A DNA stretch of 64,000 nucleotides from Odoribacter laneus YIT 12061 (GCF_000243215.1 NZ_JH594596.1:1134859-1198858); one strand, 5' to 3'; shown: positions 18,363 to 29,718, counted from the stretch's first letter. Translations and numbers: made by a program. The notes: generated from the sequence alone by a model not told the origin.

Positions 18363-19037
18363 ATGAAAAAAGCGATTGTATTGTTATCAGGGGGGCTCGA
18401 TTCTTCTACAGCTCTTTACGTAGCTAAAAACGAAGGATTCGATGAAGTATATGCCCTTACTTTTGAATACGGGCAAAAACACGATAAAGAAATTGAAAGT
18501 GCCAAGGCAGTTGCTCGGGCGGCAGGGGTAAAAGAACACAAATTTGTCCGCTTACTGTTGAATCAATGGGGAGATTGTTCGTTGACAAATCCAGCCGTAC
18601 AAATCGATAAGGGCAATGTCAACCGTACAGACATTCCGGCAACGTATGTGCCGGCCCGGAATATGGTCTTTCTTTCCGTTGCAGCTTCCTATGCCGATGC
18701 ACTGGAAATCAGCGATCTGTTTATCGGAGTGAGTGAAACAGATTATTCCGGCTATGTCGATTGCCGGGAAAGCTTTATAAAAGCCATGGAAGAAGCCGTT
18801 AATCTCGGTACGGTACTGGGGGCAGAAAAGAAGCGGAGAATCACCATTCATGCTCCTTTTTTACATATGACCAAAGCTGACGAAATTCGGTTAGGAATAA
18901 AATTAGGTGTGGATTTCAGCTTGACGTGGAGTTGTTACCGGGGAGAAGAAAGACCTTGCGGCACTTGTGATAGTTGTCTTCTGCGAGCCAGGGCTTTCGC
19001 TGAGGCAGGAATAGAAGACCCTCTTCTGAAAAAATAA
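18363..19037 (+). CDS. queC: 7-cyano-7-deazaguanine (preQ0) synthase
   Basis: ATP-dependent enzyme making preQ0 from 7-carboxy-7-deazaguanine, the last shared step towards queuosine. The 224 residues carry the PP-loop LLSGGLDSSTAL at the N-terminus, YVPARNMVFLS near 95, GVSETDYSGYVDCR near 125, and the C-terminal zinc-binding Cys set CYRGEERPCGTCDSC. It is the first gene of queC-queD-queE, 5 bases ahead of queD. A strong promoter match precedes it. Confidence 0.96.
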   Translation: MKKAIVLLSGGLDSSTALYVAKNEGFDEVYALTFEYGQKHDKEIESAKAVARAAGVKEHKFVRLLLNQWGDCSLTNPAVQIDKGNVNRTDIPATYVPARNMVFLSVAASYADALEISDLFIGVSETDYSGYVDCRESFIKAMEEAVNLGTVLGAEKKRRITIHAPFLHMTKADEIRLGIKLGVDFSLTWSCYRGEERPCGTCDSCLLRARAFAEAGIEDPLLKK

Positions 19038-19042
19038 AAGTT

Positions 19043-19585
19043 ATGATTATCCGAAAATTATTTAAATTCGAAGGAGCCCATATTGTCCGGAATTGTTCTT
19101 CTCAGCAATGCCGGGAAAATATACACGGTCATTCTTATATCGTAGAAGTGTTCATTCGTTCCGATAAACTGGATCGCGGTTGCATGGTCATGGATTTCAG
19201 TTTGCTGGATAAAGTAAAGATGTTTATCGAAAGTTTTGACCACACTTATTCACTTTGGAAAGGTGAGGCAGAAGAATTGAAACATTTTATTTATAAATAT
19301 AATCGTCGGGTAGCGGAATTTCCCCTTTCCCCTTCTGCCGAAGGATTTGCCCTTATCTTTCTCTATGTCATAGATCTGATCCTGAAAAATACCCGTTTCG
19401 AAAACGGAGAAGGCAACATAGAAGTCTCCTCTGTACGGGTGCATGAGACAGCAACGGGGTATGCCGAAGCATTCCGGGAAGATTTACAAGAGGTACATTT
19501 TTCTGTGCGGGATATACACTTTTCTCCGGGAATTACAGAACAATGGAAAACAGCCGATTGGTGGGAAAAATTAATAAACGCCTGA
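19043..19585 (+). CDS. queD: 6-carboxytetrahydropterin synthase
   Basis: Converts dihydroneopterin triphosphate to 6-carboxy-5,6,7,8-tetrahydropterin for queuosine synthesis. Zinc-binding histidines are seen in FEGAHIV and HGHSYIVEV; the catalytic Cys is in the region CRENIHGHSY. MVMDFSLLDK and FDHTY are also family marks. At 180 residues it is longer than the typical 120-140, with an insertion between FDHTY and the C-terminal VRVHETATGYAE block. Start ATG at 19043, 5 bases after queC. Confidence 0.93.
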   Translation: MIIRKLFKFEGAHIVRNCSSQQCRENIHGHSYIVEVFIRSDKLDRGCMVMDFSLLDKVKMFIESFDHTYSLWKGEAEELKHFIYKYNRRVAEFPLSPSAEGFALIFLYVIDLILKNTRFENGEGNIEVSSVRVHETATGYAEAFREDLQEVHFSVRDIHFSPGITEQWKTADWWEKLINA

Positions 19586-19590
19586 GTTTT

Positions 19591-20406
19591 ATGTTGCATC
19601 TGGCCAAAGACGGTATCTTTCCCATTGTCAAAGACGCGGCAGGGCATCCCCTCTCCTCCCTTCCGGCCTCGGGTTTCCCCTTTGCGGGGACCATCCAGGG
19701 GGAAGGAAAGTTATGTGGAATACCTTCTCTTTTTGTGAGAGTTGCCGGTTGTAATTTACATTGCCATTGGAGCACTTCCGAGGGAAAATTAACGGAATGC
19801 GATACGGCCTATGCCGCATATCGTTTACAAAATACTTTTTCTCTGGAAACAGAAGAAATTTGTAGACTCATCCGGGCTAATACAGAAAATTTGGATCATA
19901 TCGTGATTACCGGAGGTGAACCTTTTTTACAGGCGGATGCACTCACAAACTTATGTAAAGCTTTAAAACAAAGCCGGAAATACCACGTGAGCATAGAAAC
20001 AAATGCCACCTTATACGACAAAGATTTGGTGGAACAAATCGATTTTTTCAGTCTTTCACCTAAATTAAGCAGCTCCCAGTCCCCTGCTTTCTCCGGAAAA
20101 CAAAAATCAGGAGTCCCCCTGAACCCTCTTTGCATTCAGCAATTCATAGACCATGCCCGTTCGAATGGAAAAGATTTCCAATTAAAATTCGTATATACAG
20201 CAACAAAAGATATTCAAGAAATTAAGACCCTGCTTTCCTCCCTGAAAAAGTGGCATAAATCGGATATACTTCTTATGCCTTTAGGAACCATTCCCACTGA
20301 AGTTCAAGCTCATAGCCGGGAAACACTCCGCCATTGTCTGCAAAACGGATGGAGGTATTGCGACCGGTTACATCTCACCTTATTTGGTCCGAAAGAAGGA
20401 GTTTAA
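19591..20406 (+). CDS. queE: 7-carboxy-7-deazaguanine synthase, variant radical-SAM motif
   Basis: Radical-SAM enzyme contracting carboxytetrahydropterin to 7-carboxy-7-deazaguanine. The ATG at 19591, 5 bases after queD, is preferred over the more upstream 19543, which would overlap queD. The 271-residue product has FAGTIQGEGKLCGIPSLFVR, which is the QueE substrate/cluster approach, then VAGCNLHCHW with a third Cys displaced to TECDT (CX3C-X11-C instead of CX3CX2C), and VITGGEPFLQ. The insert resembles the altered cluster loops known in some QueE enzymes. Function is well supported by queC and queD alongside. Confidence 0.92.
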   Translation: MLHLAKDGIFPIVKDAAGHPLSSLPASGFPFAGTIQGEGKLCGIPSLFVRVAGCNLHCHWSTSEGKLTECDTAYAAYRLQNTFSLETEEICRLIRANTENLDHIVITGGEPFLQADALTNLCKALKQSRKYHVSIETNATLYDKDLVEQIDFFSLSPKLSSSQSPAFSGKQKSGVPLNPLCIQQFIDHARSNGKDFQLKFVYTATKDIQEIKTLLSSLKKWHKSDILLMPLGTIPTEVQAHSRETLRHCLQNGWRYCDRLHLTLFGPKEGV

Positions 20407-20416
20407 CCGGAATATT

Positions 20417-22339
20417 CTATTTTCCGTTCAGATCATTTTTCCGGATGGCCAATAAAGTCGGCTGTTTATAATAAATCACATTATCATCAAGCAATTCCCT
20501 CAATTCTGCTATTCCCTCTTCCCTCTCTGTATCGTCCAACTGGTACAACAATTCTTTTATATTCCAGTCCTTTTCCCCCAGCAAATGCAAAATTGATTCT
20601 TTTATTTTTTTCCTGTCGGGCAAATTTTTCTTCTTTTTCCGGCTTAAACAAATATCGCATATCTTGCAAGTTTCCTTTTCCTTTTGGCCGAAATACTGCA
20701 TCAGCATTAATTGACGGCAATCTTCTTTCTCTTCTACATACCGTACGACAGCATTGATTTTCGCTGTATAAGCTTGCTTCCGGTCTTCGTAAGCCTCAGG
20801 CGATATCTGTAAATAAGATAAAGGTAAACGAGGTTGGTGGTAAACAATATAAGGCCGGTCATTCCCCGGAATATAACTGACAATCTTTTTCTTGGCCAGA
20901 GAAAGCAAAACCTCATACATCCTTACCCCTTTTATACCGATCTCCTCTGTCAGATATGTCTCACTGATATATACATATTTCGTAAAAATTCCCGGATACT
21001 TACGCATAAGTATTACCAACACCTTCTCTTCATATTCATTCTCCGGTATAAATTCGTTCAATTTTTCCCGGCTTACCGAAAAACAAATGCGGGAACGGGA
21101 ATGAATATCGGTCGTACATTCGATATATCCTCCTACTTGAAGAATATGAATAGCAGAAAGGGTACGACTATAATCTAATTCAAAATTTTTCACAAAAACT
21201 TCCGGATCAAATTCAAAAGCATATCCTTGTCCGCTTCCTTCCGCAATCTGAAAATAATTCCCCAAACATTCGTAAACCTGTTTGATGTACTTCTTCTCAG
21301 GAAAATCTTTTGTAATCCTGGTTTTTAAAGCCGTCAATGCAGCCTGATTATAAAGTAATACAGCATAAGCCTTTTTCCCATCCCGTCCGGCCCGTCCGGC
21401 TTCCTGAAAATAAGCTTCTAAACTATCGGGAATATCAAAATGTATCACGATGCGCACATCCGGTTTATCGATGCCCATACCGAAAGCATTTGTAGCCACC
21501 ATTACCGGAACTTCATCCTGTTTCCATTTTTCCTGCTTCTTTTCTCTTTGCTGAGTATTCAAACCTGCATGATAAAAATCGGCCTTTATCTTATTTCCGT
21601 TCAAAAAATTTGCCAATTGCTCGGCCGTCTCTCTCTTACGGGTATAGACAATTGCACAGGCAGATAGTTTCTGCAAAATATGAAGTAATTCGCCCAATTT
21701 ATCTTCTACTTTCCGAACAATATAAGCGATATTTTCTCTCCGGAAACTTTTAGACAAGACATGAGGAGCGGCAAATTTTAATTGTTTCTGAATATCTTCC
21801 GTTACCACCGGTGTTGCTGTCGCTGTCAGTGCCAGAACCGGAGCTCCCGGAAAAAATGTACGTATTTCTGCGATTCTCAGATAAGTGGGACGAAAATCAT
21901 ATCCCCACTGAGAAATACAATGAGCCTCATCCACAGCAAATAAACATATTTTCATTTGCTTTAAACGCACCCGAAATTTCTCAGAAGCCAAACGTTCCGG
22001 AGAAATATAAAGGAACTTCATTTTAGCACCTATACATTTATTAAGGATAGATTCGGCTTGTTCCCGGGACATACCCGTATATATCGCTTCAGCAGAAATT
22101 CCCCGGTGTTTTAAATCTTCAACCTGATCTTTCATTAAAGCGATCAATGGGGTAATAACGACACACATACCTTCTTTAGCCAATGCCGCTATCTGATAGG
22201 TGAGAGATTTTCCTCCTCCGGTCGGCATCAGGGCCAAGGTATCCTTTCCGGCTATTACAGAGCGAACGATCTCTTCCTGTAAAGAACGAAAATCTTCGTA
22301 TCCCCAATATTGCTTTAAGATATCTTTTATATCCTTCAT
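20417..22339 (-). CDS. recQ: RecQ-family ATP-dependent DNA helicase
   Basis: 3'-5' superfamily 2 helicase for recombination and fork repair. From the ATG at 22339 it has 640 residues; the frame extends to 22387 but the first residues lack similarity. Motifs: FRSLQEEIV (motif 0), LMPTGGGKSLTYQ (Walker A), VDEAHCISQWGYDFRP (DEAH box), LTATATP, ATNAFGMGIDKPDVR, and the arginine finger block FQEAGRAGRDGK. The RQC zinc Cys set is CKICDIC near 560. No clear HRDC domain follows; the C-terminus is a short helical/winged region. It is convergent with queE, ten bases apart, and divergent from guaB. Confidence 0.94.
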   Translation of the reverse strand: MKDIKDILKQYWGYEDFRSLQEEIVRSVIAGKDTLALMPTGGGKSLTYQIAALAKEGMCVVITPLIALMKDQVEDLKHRGISAEAIYTGMSREQAESILNKCIGAKMKFLYISPERLASEKFRVRLKQMKICLFAVDEAHCISQWGYDFRPTYLRIAEIRTFFPGAPVLALTATATPVVTEDIQKQLKFAAPHVLSKSFRRENIAYIVRKVEDKLGELLHILQKLSACAIVYTRKRETAEQLANFLNGNKIKADFYHAGLNTQQREKKQEKWKQDEVPVMVATNAFGMGIDKPDVRIVIHFDIPDSLEAYFQEAGRAGRDGKKAYAVLLYNQAALTALKTRITKDFPEKKYIKQVYECLGNYFQIAEGSGQGYAFEFDPEVFVKNFELDYSRTLSAIHILQVGGYIECTTDIHSRSRICFSVSREKLNEFIPENEYEEKVLVILMRKYPGIFTKYVYISETYLTEEIGIKGVRMYEVLLSLAKKKIVSYIPGNDRPYIVYHQPRLPLSYLQISPEAYEDRKQAYTAKINAVVRYVEEKEDCRQLMLMQYFGQKEKETCKICDICLSRKKKKNLPDRKKIKESILHLLGEKDWNIKELLYQLDDTEREEGIAELRELLDDNVIYYKQPTLLAIRKNDLNGK

Positions 22340-22544
22340 AATAAACCCTCCTCTCCCCGGCAAATATACAAAAAGATCCATTTGCAATAAGAAAAAGAAA
22401 GATGGAATGCGGTAAAATGTACAGTATCAATGTTCTCCTATACTTCCTTGAAAAATTATTCAGCAGACACAAAGTATCCCCAATCTTCTGATCTTCCGGA
22501 ATTTTCGATTACACCTTTGAACAGATAAACCATTCAACACCTGA

Positions 22545-24104
<1,560 letters not shown>

Positions 24105-24110
24105 TAAAAA

Positions 24111-24136
24111 GCAAAACTCCGCACCGGAAGTTTTGC
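24111..24136 (+). terminator. Terminator-like hairpin after guaB
   Basis: GCAAAACT at 24111-24118 and AGTTTTGC at 24129-24136 pair exactly across a 10-base loop, just after the guaB stop. No T tract follows. Confidence 0.55.
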
Positions 24137-24202
24137 TGCTGCAGAATTTCCGGTCGCCCGGCTTTATCTGTCCTGTTTTTGTAATTATATAAACCGAACG
24201 AA

Positions 24203-25042
24203 ATGAAATTTTGCTTTATAATTTTTTTCTTTTCATTCCTTTTTTCCTGTACATTTCGTCAGCTTAAAGACGATAAACCTGTAGTTAAGGTCTTCGACTC
24301 GGAATTAATGTATTCTGAAGTATTGGCATTTATCCCTTCCGGGACTTCCCGTGAAGATAGTATTTTAATGTCCCAGAACTATATCCGAAACTGGATTACC
24401 AAAAAGTTACTCCTTCACAAAGCCATAGAAAATCTTTCGGAACAAGAAAAAAACATACATAAACAAGTAGAAGATTACCGTACCTCTCTCCTCATTCATA
24501 AATACAAACAAAAATTGATTGCACAGAAATTACAGGCAGAGATCAGGGCACAGGATATCGAAAATTACTACGAAGCCAATAAACAAAATTTTATACTGAC
24601 GACTCCCGTCGTAAAAGCTATATTTTTTATTATCCCCAAATCGGCTTCCAATATTAAAGAAGTAAAGAAATGGTTTCGGTCGGAAGAGGTAAAAGACCGA
24701 GAGAAACTGGAAGAATACTGTATTACCAATGCCAAAAAATTTGACGATTTCGAACACAAATGGATCGAATCCAAATATTTAATTAACCTATTTCCCCCTT
24801 CTTCCGGAGAATTGGAAAAAGAAATTTTATCTCTAAAATACATTGAAAAAGAAGACGAGGAAAATTTATACTTCCTCAAAATTCAGGAAATTTGCAAAGA
24901 ACAGGAGATTGCTCCCGTAGATTATGTGAGAGACGAAATTATTCTGATTTTAAAAAATAAAAAGAAACTGGAATTTGAAAATGAACTCGACAAAAGGATT
25001 AACGAAGAGGCTCTGCGTAAAAATTATGTCAAAATCTACTAA
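24203..25042 (+). CDS. Putative lipoprotein, SurA N-terminal-like chaperone without a PPIase domain
   Basis: The 279-residue product starts with a hydrophobic leader ending in a lipobox LFSC (Cys16), so it is probably a lipoprotein. The body is charged and helical, with SurA/PrsA-like features: IRNWITKKLLLHKAIENL near 55 and IENYYEANKQNFIL near 115, the usual entry into a parvulin region. A complete parvulin fold is not recognisable. It lies directly ahead of a full SurA-type protein in the same orientation, suggesting a shared role in outer-membrane protein folding. Function inferred from context and pattern. Confidence 0.75.
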   Translation: MKFCFIIFFFSFLFSCTFRQLKDDKPVVKVFDSELMYSEVLAFIPSGTSREDSILMSQNYIRNWITKKLLLHKAIENLSEQEKNIHKQVEDYRTSLLIHKYKQKLIAQKLQAEIRAQDIENYYEANKQNFILTTPVVKAIFFIIPKSASNIKEVKKWFRSEEVKDREKLEEYCITNAKKFDDFEHKWIESKYLINLFPPSSGELEKEILSLKYIEKEDEENLYFLKIQEICKEQEIAPVDYVRDEIILILKNKKKLEFENELDKRINEEALRKNYVKIY

Positions 25043-25170
25043 AATCCATGGAAAAATAAAAATTGAAAATTGAAAATGTGAGAAACATTCTCAGGTTTCA
25101 ATAAAATGTATTAGTTTAGAGGGCTGATTGAGAAATACACATTTAATACAAATTTATAAAATAAAATAGA

Positions 25171-26505
25171 ATGAGAAGAGGCTTTTTGTTACTAACAATA
25201 TTATATTGCAGCAGCTATATTTTCGCACAAAATAATGTGGTAGATAAAATCATTGCCATTGTAGGGGAAGAAATCATTCTGAAATCTGACATTGAGAATG
25301 AGTTTCTACACGAACAGGGACAAGGTCTCATATCCACAAGCAGTGATTACCGGGCTGAAATTTTAGAGAGGCAACTGATGCAAAAGCTACTGCTGGCACA
25401 AGCAAAGCTCGATAGTATTTCCGTTACAGAAGACGAAGTGGAAAACGAAGTAAACTCCCGCATACAATATCTGACATCAAATATCGGTTCCAGGGAAAGA
25501 CTGGAAGCTTATTTTGGGAAAAACATAGAGGAAATCAAAAGTGATATGCGTGCCCCCATCCGGGAGAAACTGATTACAGAAATGATGCAACAAAAAATTG
25601 TAGAAAAAATCAGGAGTACTCCTTCCGAAGTAAAGACATTCTATAAAAAACTACCGAAAGATAGTCTGCCGGATATACCGGATAAATACGAAATCCAACA
25701 AATCGTTATCAAACCTACAGTAAGTGAAGCTGAAAAAGAACGGATACGGGAAAAATTAAGAGGTTTCCGGGATCAGATTTTGAGTGGAGAAAAGACTTTT
25801 AATACTTTAGCCGTACTTTATTCGGAAGACGGTTCTGCTGTCCGGGGAGGCGAACTGGGATATTCCACTAAAAGTATGTGGGATCCGGCTTTTGCAGAGG
25901 CTGCATTCAGTTTGAAGCCCGGAAAAATTTCTAAAATTGTGGAGTCTGAATTCGGTTTTCACATTATACAGCTCATAGACAGACAAGGAGAAAGAATAAA
26001 TGTCCGGCATATTATTTTACAGCCTAAAATATCTGATTCAGAACGGGAAGCAGCTATCCATCGACTGGATTCCATACGGCAATACATCCTGGACCAGGAA
26101 ATGACATTTGAAGATGCCGCTTATTATTTTTCTACAGACAAACAAACCCGGAATAACGGAGGACTTATGTCGGGTAAAAACGGCGATTCCCGCATCGAAA
26201 AAGCCGAAATCGAAGGGGATATGGCCAAACAAGTAAACCGCATGAAAGTAGGTGAAATTTCAGAACCTTTTGTTTCAAAATCAGAAGCCCGGGAAGAGTA
26301 TAAAATCATAAAAGTAAAAGCTTTCTATCCTCAACACAAAGCAAACCTGGAAGACGATTGGCAAATATTCGAAATGTTACTGAAGAATGAAAAACAAATG
26401 GATAAACTAGAAAAATGGATTAAAGAAAAACAAGCAAATACCTATATCCATATCGATGATTCATATAAAAATTCCAAGTTCCGTTACGACGGTTGGATAA
26501 AATAG
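25171..26505 (+). CDS. surA: SurA-type periplasmic peptidyl-prolyl isomerase/chaperone
   Basis: Periplasmic chaperone for outer-membrane proteins with two parvulin domains. The 444 residues begin with a signal peptide cut near YIFAQ, then the SurA N-terminal block VVDKIIAIVGEEIILKSDIE and a helical chaperone segment to about 165. Parvulin 1 (about 175-275) has GGELGYSTKSMWDPAFAEAAFSL and FGFHIIQLIDRQ. Parvulin 2 (about 275-380) begins VRHIILQP and has NNGGLMSGKNG; it looks less canonical. The related lipoprotein lies upstream and an OstA-like protein downstream, an envelope-biogenesis neighbourhood. Confidence 0.9.
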   Translation: MRRGFLLLTILYCSSYIFAQNNVVDKIIAIVGEEIILKSDIENEFLHEQGQGLISTSSDYRAEILERQLMQKLLLAQAKLDSISVTEDEVENEVNSRIQYLTSNIGSRERLEAYFGKNIEEIKSDMRAPIREKLITEMMQQKIVEKIRSTPSEVKTFYKKLPKDSLPDIPDKYEIQQIVIKPTVSEAEKERIREKLRGFRDQILSGEKTFNTLAVLYSEDGSAVRGGELGYSTKSMWDPAFAEAAFSLKPGKISKIVESEFGFHIIQLIDRQGERINVRHIILQPKISDSEREAAIHRLDSIRQYILDQEMTFEDAAYYFSTDKQTRNNGGLMSGKNGDSRIEKAEIEGDMAKQVNRMKVGEISEPFVSKSEAREEYKIIKVKAFYPQHKANLEDDWQIFEMLLKNEKQMDKLEKWIKEKQANTYIHIDDSYKNSKFRYDGWIK

Positions 26506-26555
26506 TTTATTCCGGAACTTATTCTTCTATGTATCGTAAAGAAATATGACAAACT

Positions 26556-26589
26556 GAAGAGGAAAGTTGCACAGCCTTCTTTCCTCTTC
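26556..26589 (+). terminator. Terminator-like hairpin after the SurA gene
   Basis: GAAGAGGAAAG at 26556-26566 and CTTTCCTCTTC at 26579-26589 are exact complements with a 12-base loop. An AT-rich stretch follows, without a pure T run. Confidence 0.55.
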
Positions 26590-26633
26590 TATAAAATAAA
26601 AATCCCGTTTGCCCCTTTAGAAAACGGACTTAA

Positions 26634-28181
26634 ATGAAAAAGAAGTTGAAAATATTTTCCCCTGTCTCTTTCCGGTTATTCGATCGGCAATGGATTAAAA
26701 ATAGCCTCCTTCTCATTTGTCTGACAGGAATGATTGTTCCGGCTGTTGCCCAACAGAAAACCACTATACGGATCTTACATGCCGATTTCTACAAACCGGA
26801 AACCGATCAGGGACGGAATAAACTGATCGGAAACGTAAAGCTGAAACACGAAGATATGTTGATGGACTGTGACAGCCTTTATCAGTATGCCGATAGTAAT
26901 TATATCGAAGCCTTCGGAAATGTACATGCCGTCCAAAACGATACTTTAAATTTATGGGGAGATTTTATGACTTACAACGGAAATTCCCAACTGGCCAAAG
27001 TACGGAATAATGTGGTATTAAAAGATCCTGAAATTACCCTTACGACGGATTTCCTGGATTATAATGCTTTTACCAAAATCGGATACTATTTTAATAAGGG
27101 AACCATTAAAGATAGTGTGACGACCCTTATCAGCGATGAAGGGTATTATTTTACACAGGATGATCAGATGTTTTTTAAAGATAGTGTAAAAGTATATACC
27201 CAAGGTTATGAGCTGTACTCCGATACGATGAAATATCATACAGTTACTAAAATAATATCGATATTAGGACCGACGACCATATACGGAGACAACAGGACCC
27301 TCTATTCGGAGGACGGTTGGTACAATTCTTTGACAGCACATGCCGAATTGTATAAAAATAATAAAATCACCTACAACGAATTTTGGGGAAAAGCCGACAC
27401 TATGTATGTAGACAGTGTCAGCAATACCGCTATTCTTAAGAATAATCTGCATTTATACGATACCGTAAACAATATAATTGTAGAAGGTAATTACGGAGAA
27501 GTCTTAAAAAATAACGATTATGCTTATGTGGTCGATCAGGCCGTATTGACTCTAGTGGGGAATCCTGATTCTCTCTTTGTTCACGGAGATACTTTATCCG
27601 TTAGCAAAGATACAGCAGGTAATAATGTACTAAAAGCTTATTACCACACTAAATTTTTCAGTCCCCAATTGCAAGGGGTATGCGATTCGATGGCCTTTCC
27701 CGTCGCAGATTCTACCGTTTATCTTTCCGGAAGTCCCATTGTCTGGGCCAGCGGCAACCAAATGACAGCTACAGCTATCGATATGCTTATGAATAATAAT
27801 GTCATACAGGAATTTCATCTGAATGATAAAGCAATGATTATCAATCAACTGGATACAATTAAATTCAATCAGATCAAAGGTCGTAATATGATCGGACATA
27901 TGAAAAATAACGAACTCTATCTGGTAGATGTGGATGGAAACGGAGAAACGCTTTATTATCCCGATGACAAAGGAGTCATTATTGGCATGAACAAAGCCTT
28001 GAGTTCCTACATTAAGATATTTATAGAAAACAGAAAAGTCAAGGATATTATTTTTATAAAAAAACCTGAAGGACAATTAAATCCCTTATTTTTAATCGAA
28101 CCTCAGGAAATGAAATTGAGGGATTTTCAATGGCATATTGAGAAAAAACCTTTACAAAAAGAAGATATTTTTTTAAAATAA
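26634..28181 (+). CDS. OstA-like protein (LptA/LptD N-terminal family), probable LPS transport component
   Basis: A 515-residue secreted protein with an N-terminal hydrophobic segment ending near VPAVAQ. The body is repetitive beta-structure of the OstA/LptA jelly-roll type: repeated NKLIGNVKLKHEDMLMDCDSLY, IEAFGNVHAVQNDTLNLWGD, NNVVLKDPEITLTTDFLDY units, here spanning roughly residues 40-300. There is no C-terminal LptD barrel. The family is associated with LPS passage across the periplasm; function here is by family. SurA lies immediately upstream, which fits an outer-membrane assembly cluster. Confidence 0.85.
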   Translation: MKKKLKIFSPVSFRLFDRQWIKNSLLLICLTGMIVPAVAQQKTTIRILHADFYKPETDQGRNKLIGNVKLKHEDMLMDCDSLYQYADSNYIEAFGNVHAVQNDTLNLWGDFMTYNGNSQLAKVRNNVVLKDPEITLTTDFLDYNAFTKIGYYFNKGTIKDSVTTLISDEGYYFTQDDQMFFKDSVKVYTQGYELYSDTMKYHTVTKIISILGPTTIYGDNRTLYSEDGWYNSLTAHAELYKNNKITYNEFWGKADTMYVDSVSNTAILKNNLHLYDTVNNIIVEGNYGEVLKNNDYAYVVDQAVLTLVGNPDSLFVHGDTLSVSKDTAGNNVLKAYYHTKFFSPQLQGVCDSMAFPVADSTVYLSGSPIVWASGNQMTATAIDMLMNNNVIQEFHLNDKAMIINQLDTIKFNQIKGRNMIGHMKNNELYLVDVDGNGETLYYPDDKGVIIGMNKALSSYIKIFIENRKVKDIIFIKKPEGQLNPLFLIEPQEMKLRDFQWHIEKKPLQKEDIFLK

Positions 28182-28225
28182 TTTCAGCGACTTTTCCTGT
28201 GTTATTACGATTCTAAAAGAGGCGT

Positions 28226-28259
28226 TATAGCTCGGTTACGGTAATGCCGTCAAGCTATA
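28226..28259 (+). terminator. Hairpin after the OstA-like gene
   Basis: TATAGCT at 28226-28232 pairs with AGCTATA at 28253-28259; an inner ACGG...CCGT pairing extends it. A weak T run (CAGCTTTT) follows after two bases. Confidence 0.45.
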
Positions 28260-28352
28260 TCAGCTTTTAATAAGGGTAGTTTGCAGCTTCATCCTTTTCC
28301 AAAGGCACTCCTCTTCCAAAATCAAAAGATTGACGTTTATCCTATTTCATTT

Positions 28353-29534
28353 TTAGTCTTCCTGGAAATATACCGTATAATTTTCCCAAAAATCTCTATT
28401 CGTCTCTATATCTTCATAATACATCCGGCCTTGGAAAACTTCCGGATTTGTTGCATTCAGCCGGGTAGTCACATACTGCATCCGTCCATTTTTATTCTTC
28501 TCCCCTTCTTTATATGTATATTGAATGGTTATTCCACTAAGGAAATAAGCAGAATTTAACTTCTTATAATTTGTAATAATTGTCATTTTTACATTTTCCT
28601 GTTTCGGCGAATCAATTGCCACCAAATTTCGTCCCAAAATATTGAAATCCTTAGCAGAAATATACGTCACATTTTTTAATACAGCCAAATCTTTGAGATG
28701 AATATAAATTTCACCGCTGTAACTTGTAACGGAAGCGTCTCCGGAAGTAGATAAAGCAGGTTCACTGACTTCGTAAGCAATGACCTGTACGGAGTCGCCC
28801 TCGTATAATATACGTCCTTTATTTTTCAACTTATAATCCCGGGCATTGCTGATATCTAATACGTTCCGGGTATTCCGGATGATATCTGCCGTTAGGATAT
28901 CGTCAAAATAATTCAACCCATCAGAAACCTTTCCTGTATCTTCACTTCTGCGGACTTCCCGAAAACGATAATTCAAATCCTTAAAAGCAGTTTGTACATC
29001 ACTTCTCTTATATCCGGTACGGTCATAAATCTCCACAATAGCTTCTTTCGTACGGGCCGGTTGATCCTCTTCCGAAGTCATATATTCGAAATAACCTTCA
29101 TAATTATAAGGTTTCGAGAGGTAATTCTTACCGATATTTTCTACAACCTGACGTATCATTTTCTTATATACCAGCGATTCGGCATACACATCTACTTCTC
29201 CGATACCGTAAGTAACGGGCTTCAATGCTATTCTCATGTTCTCCTCTCCTTTTACGTCTTCTACATTCATTTCATAAGAAGTATACCCCACTACAGATAC
29301 CCGGACTTTATATTTTTCTAAACTAAGCGGTAACAGCAGTTCGAAATTTCCATCCATATCGGAAGCTACCCCTGCTACAGTTCCCAAAACTCCCAAATTT
29401 GCAAACGGAATCGGTTCCCCGGTAGTTGCATCGACAACCACTCCTTTTATCGTTATTCTATTGTCTTCCTGAGCAGAAAGAGTGGAAAAAATCCCGAAAA
29501 GTAATATTATTAATGAGAGAAGCTTTTTATCCAT
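28353..29534 (-). CDS. Exported protein with carboxypeptidase-like regulatory domain, unknown function
   Basis: 393 residues with a signal peptide (cut near TLSAQ). Residues about 27-110 form a CarboxypepD_reg-like beta domain: ITIKGVVVDATTGEPIPFANLGVLG, SDMDGNFELLLP, KVRVSVVGYTSYEM. This domain often opens SusC/TonB receptors, but the protein is far too short for a barrel and lacks a plug. The remaining 280 residues are of a Bacteroidetes-specific type with no motif I know. It is probably envelope-associated. It is divergent from the coiled-coil lipoprotein gene at 29719. Confidence 0.8.
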   Translation of the reverse strand: MDKKLLSLIILLFGIFSTLSAQEDNRITIKGVVVDATTGEPIPFANLGVLGTVAGVASDMDGNFELLLPLSLEKYKVRVSVVGYTSYEMNVEDVKGEENMRIALKPVTYGIGEVDVYAESLVYKKMIRQVVENIGKNYLSKPYNYEGYFEYMTSEEDQPARTKEAIVEIYDRTGYKRSDVQTAFKDLNYRFREVRRSEDTGKVSDGLNYFDDILTADIIRNTRNVLDISNARDYKLKNKGRILYEGDSVQVIAYEVSEPALSTSGDASVTSYSGEIYIHLKDLAVLKNVTYISAKDFNILGRNLVAIDSPKQENVKMTIITNYKKLNSAYFLSGITIQYTYKEGEKNKNGRMQYVTTRLNATNPEVFQGRMYYEDIETNRDFWENYTVYFQED

Positions 29535-29555
29535 AGCAATTCTATTTTTTATTTA

Positions 29556-29563
29556 TATATTTG
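29556..29563 (+). promoter_or_regulatory. Candidate -7 box for the coiled-coil lipoprotein gene
   Basis: TATATTTG matches TAnnTTTG in the divergent gap, 156 bases before the ATG at 29719; the -33 region is poor. Confidence 0.35.
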
Positions 29564-29594
29564 CCCCAAAGTAAATAATTATAATCATTAAAAC

Positions 29595-29602
29595 CAAAGC
29601 TA
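29595..29602 (-). promoter_or_regulatory. Candidate -7 box for the minus-strand gene at 28353-29534
   Basis: The plus strand reads CAAAGCTA, that is TAGCTTTG on the minus strand, 61 bases upstream of the start codon. The -33 element is weak. Confidence 0.4.
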
Positions 29603-29718
29603 TTTCGGGAATAGTAAAAATTAAAACGGTAAGAATCTTTCCTATGCTTTAGCATCTCCTCAGAAAGTAATTCTGACAGGAAAGTCTTCTTCAATACTGA
29701 AAATAAAATTATAAACAT

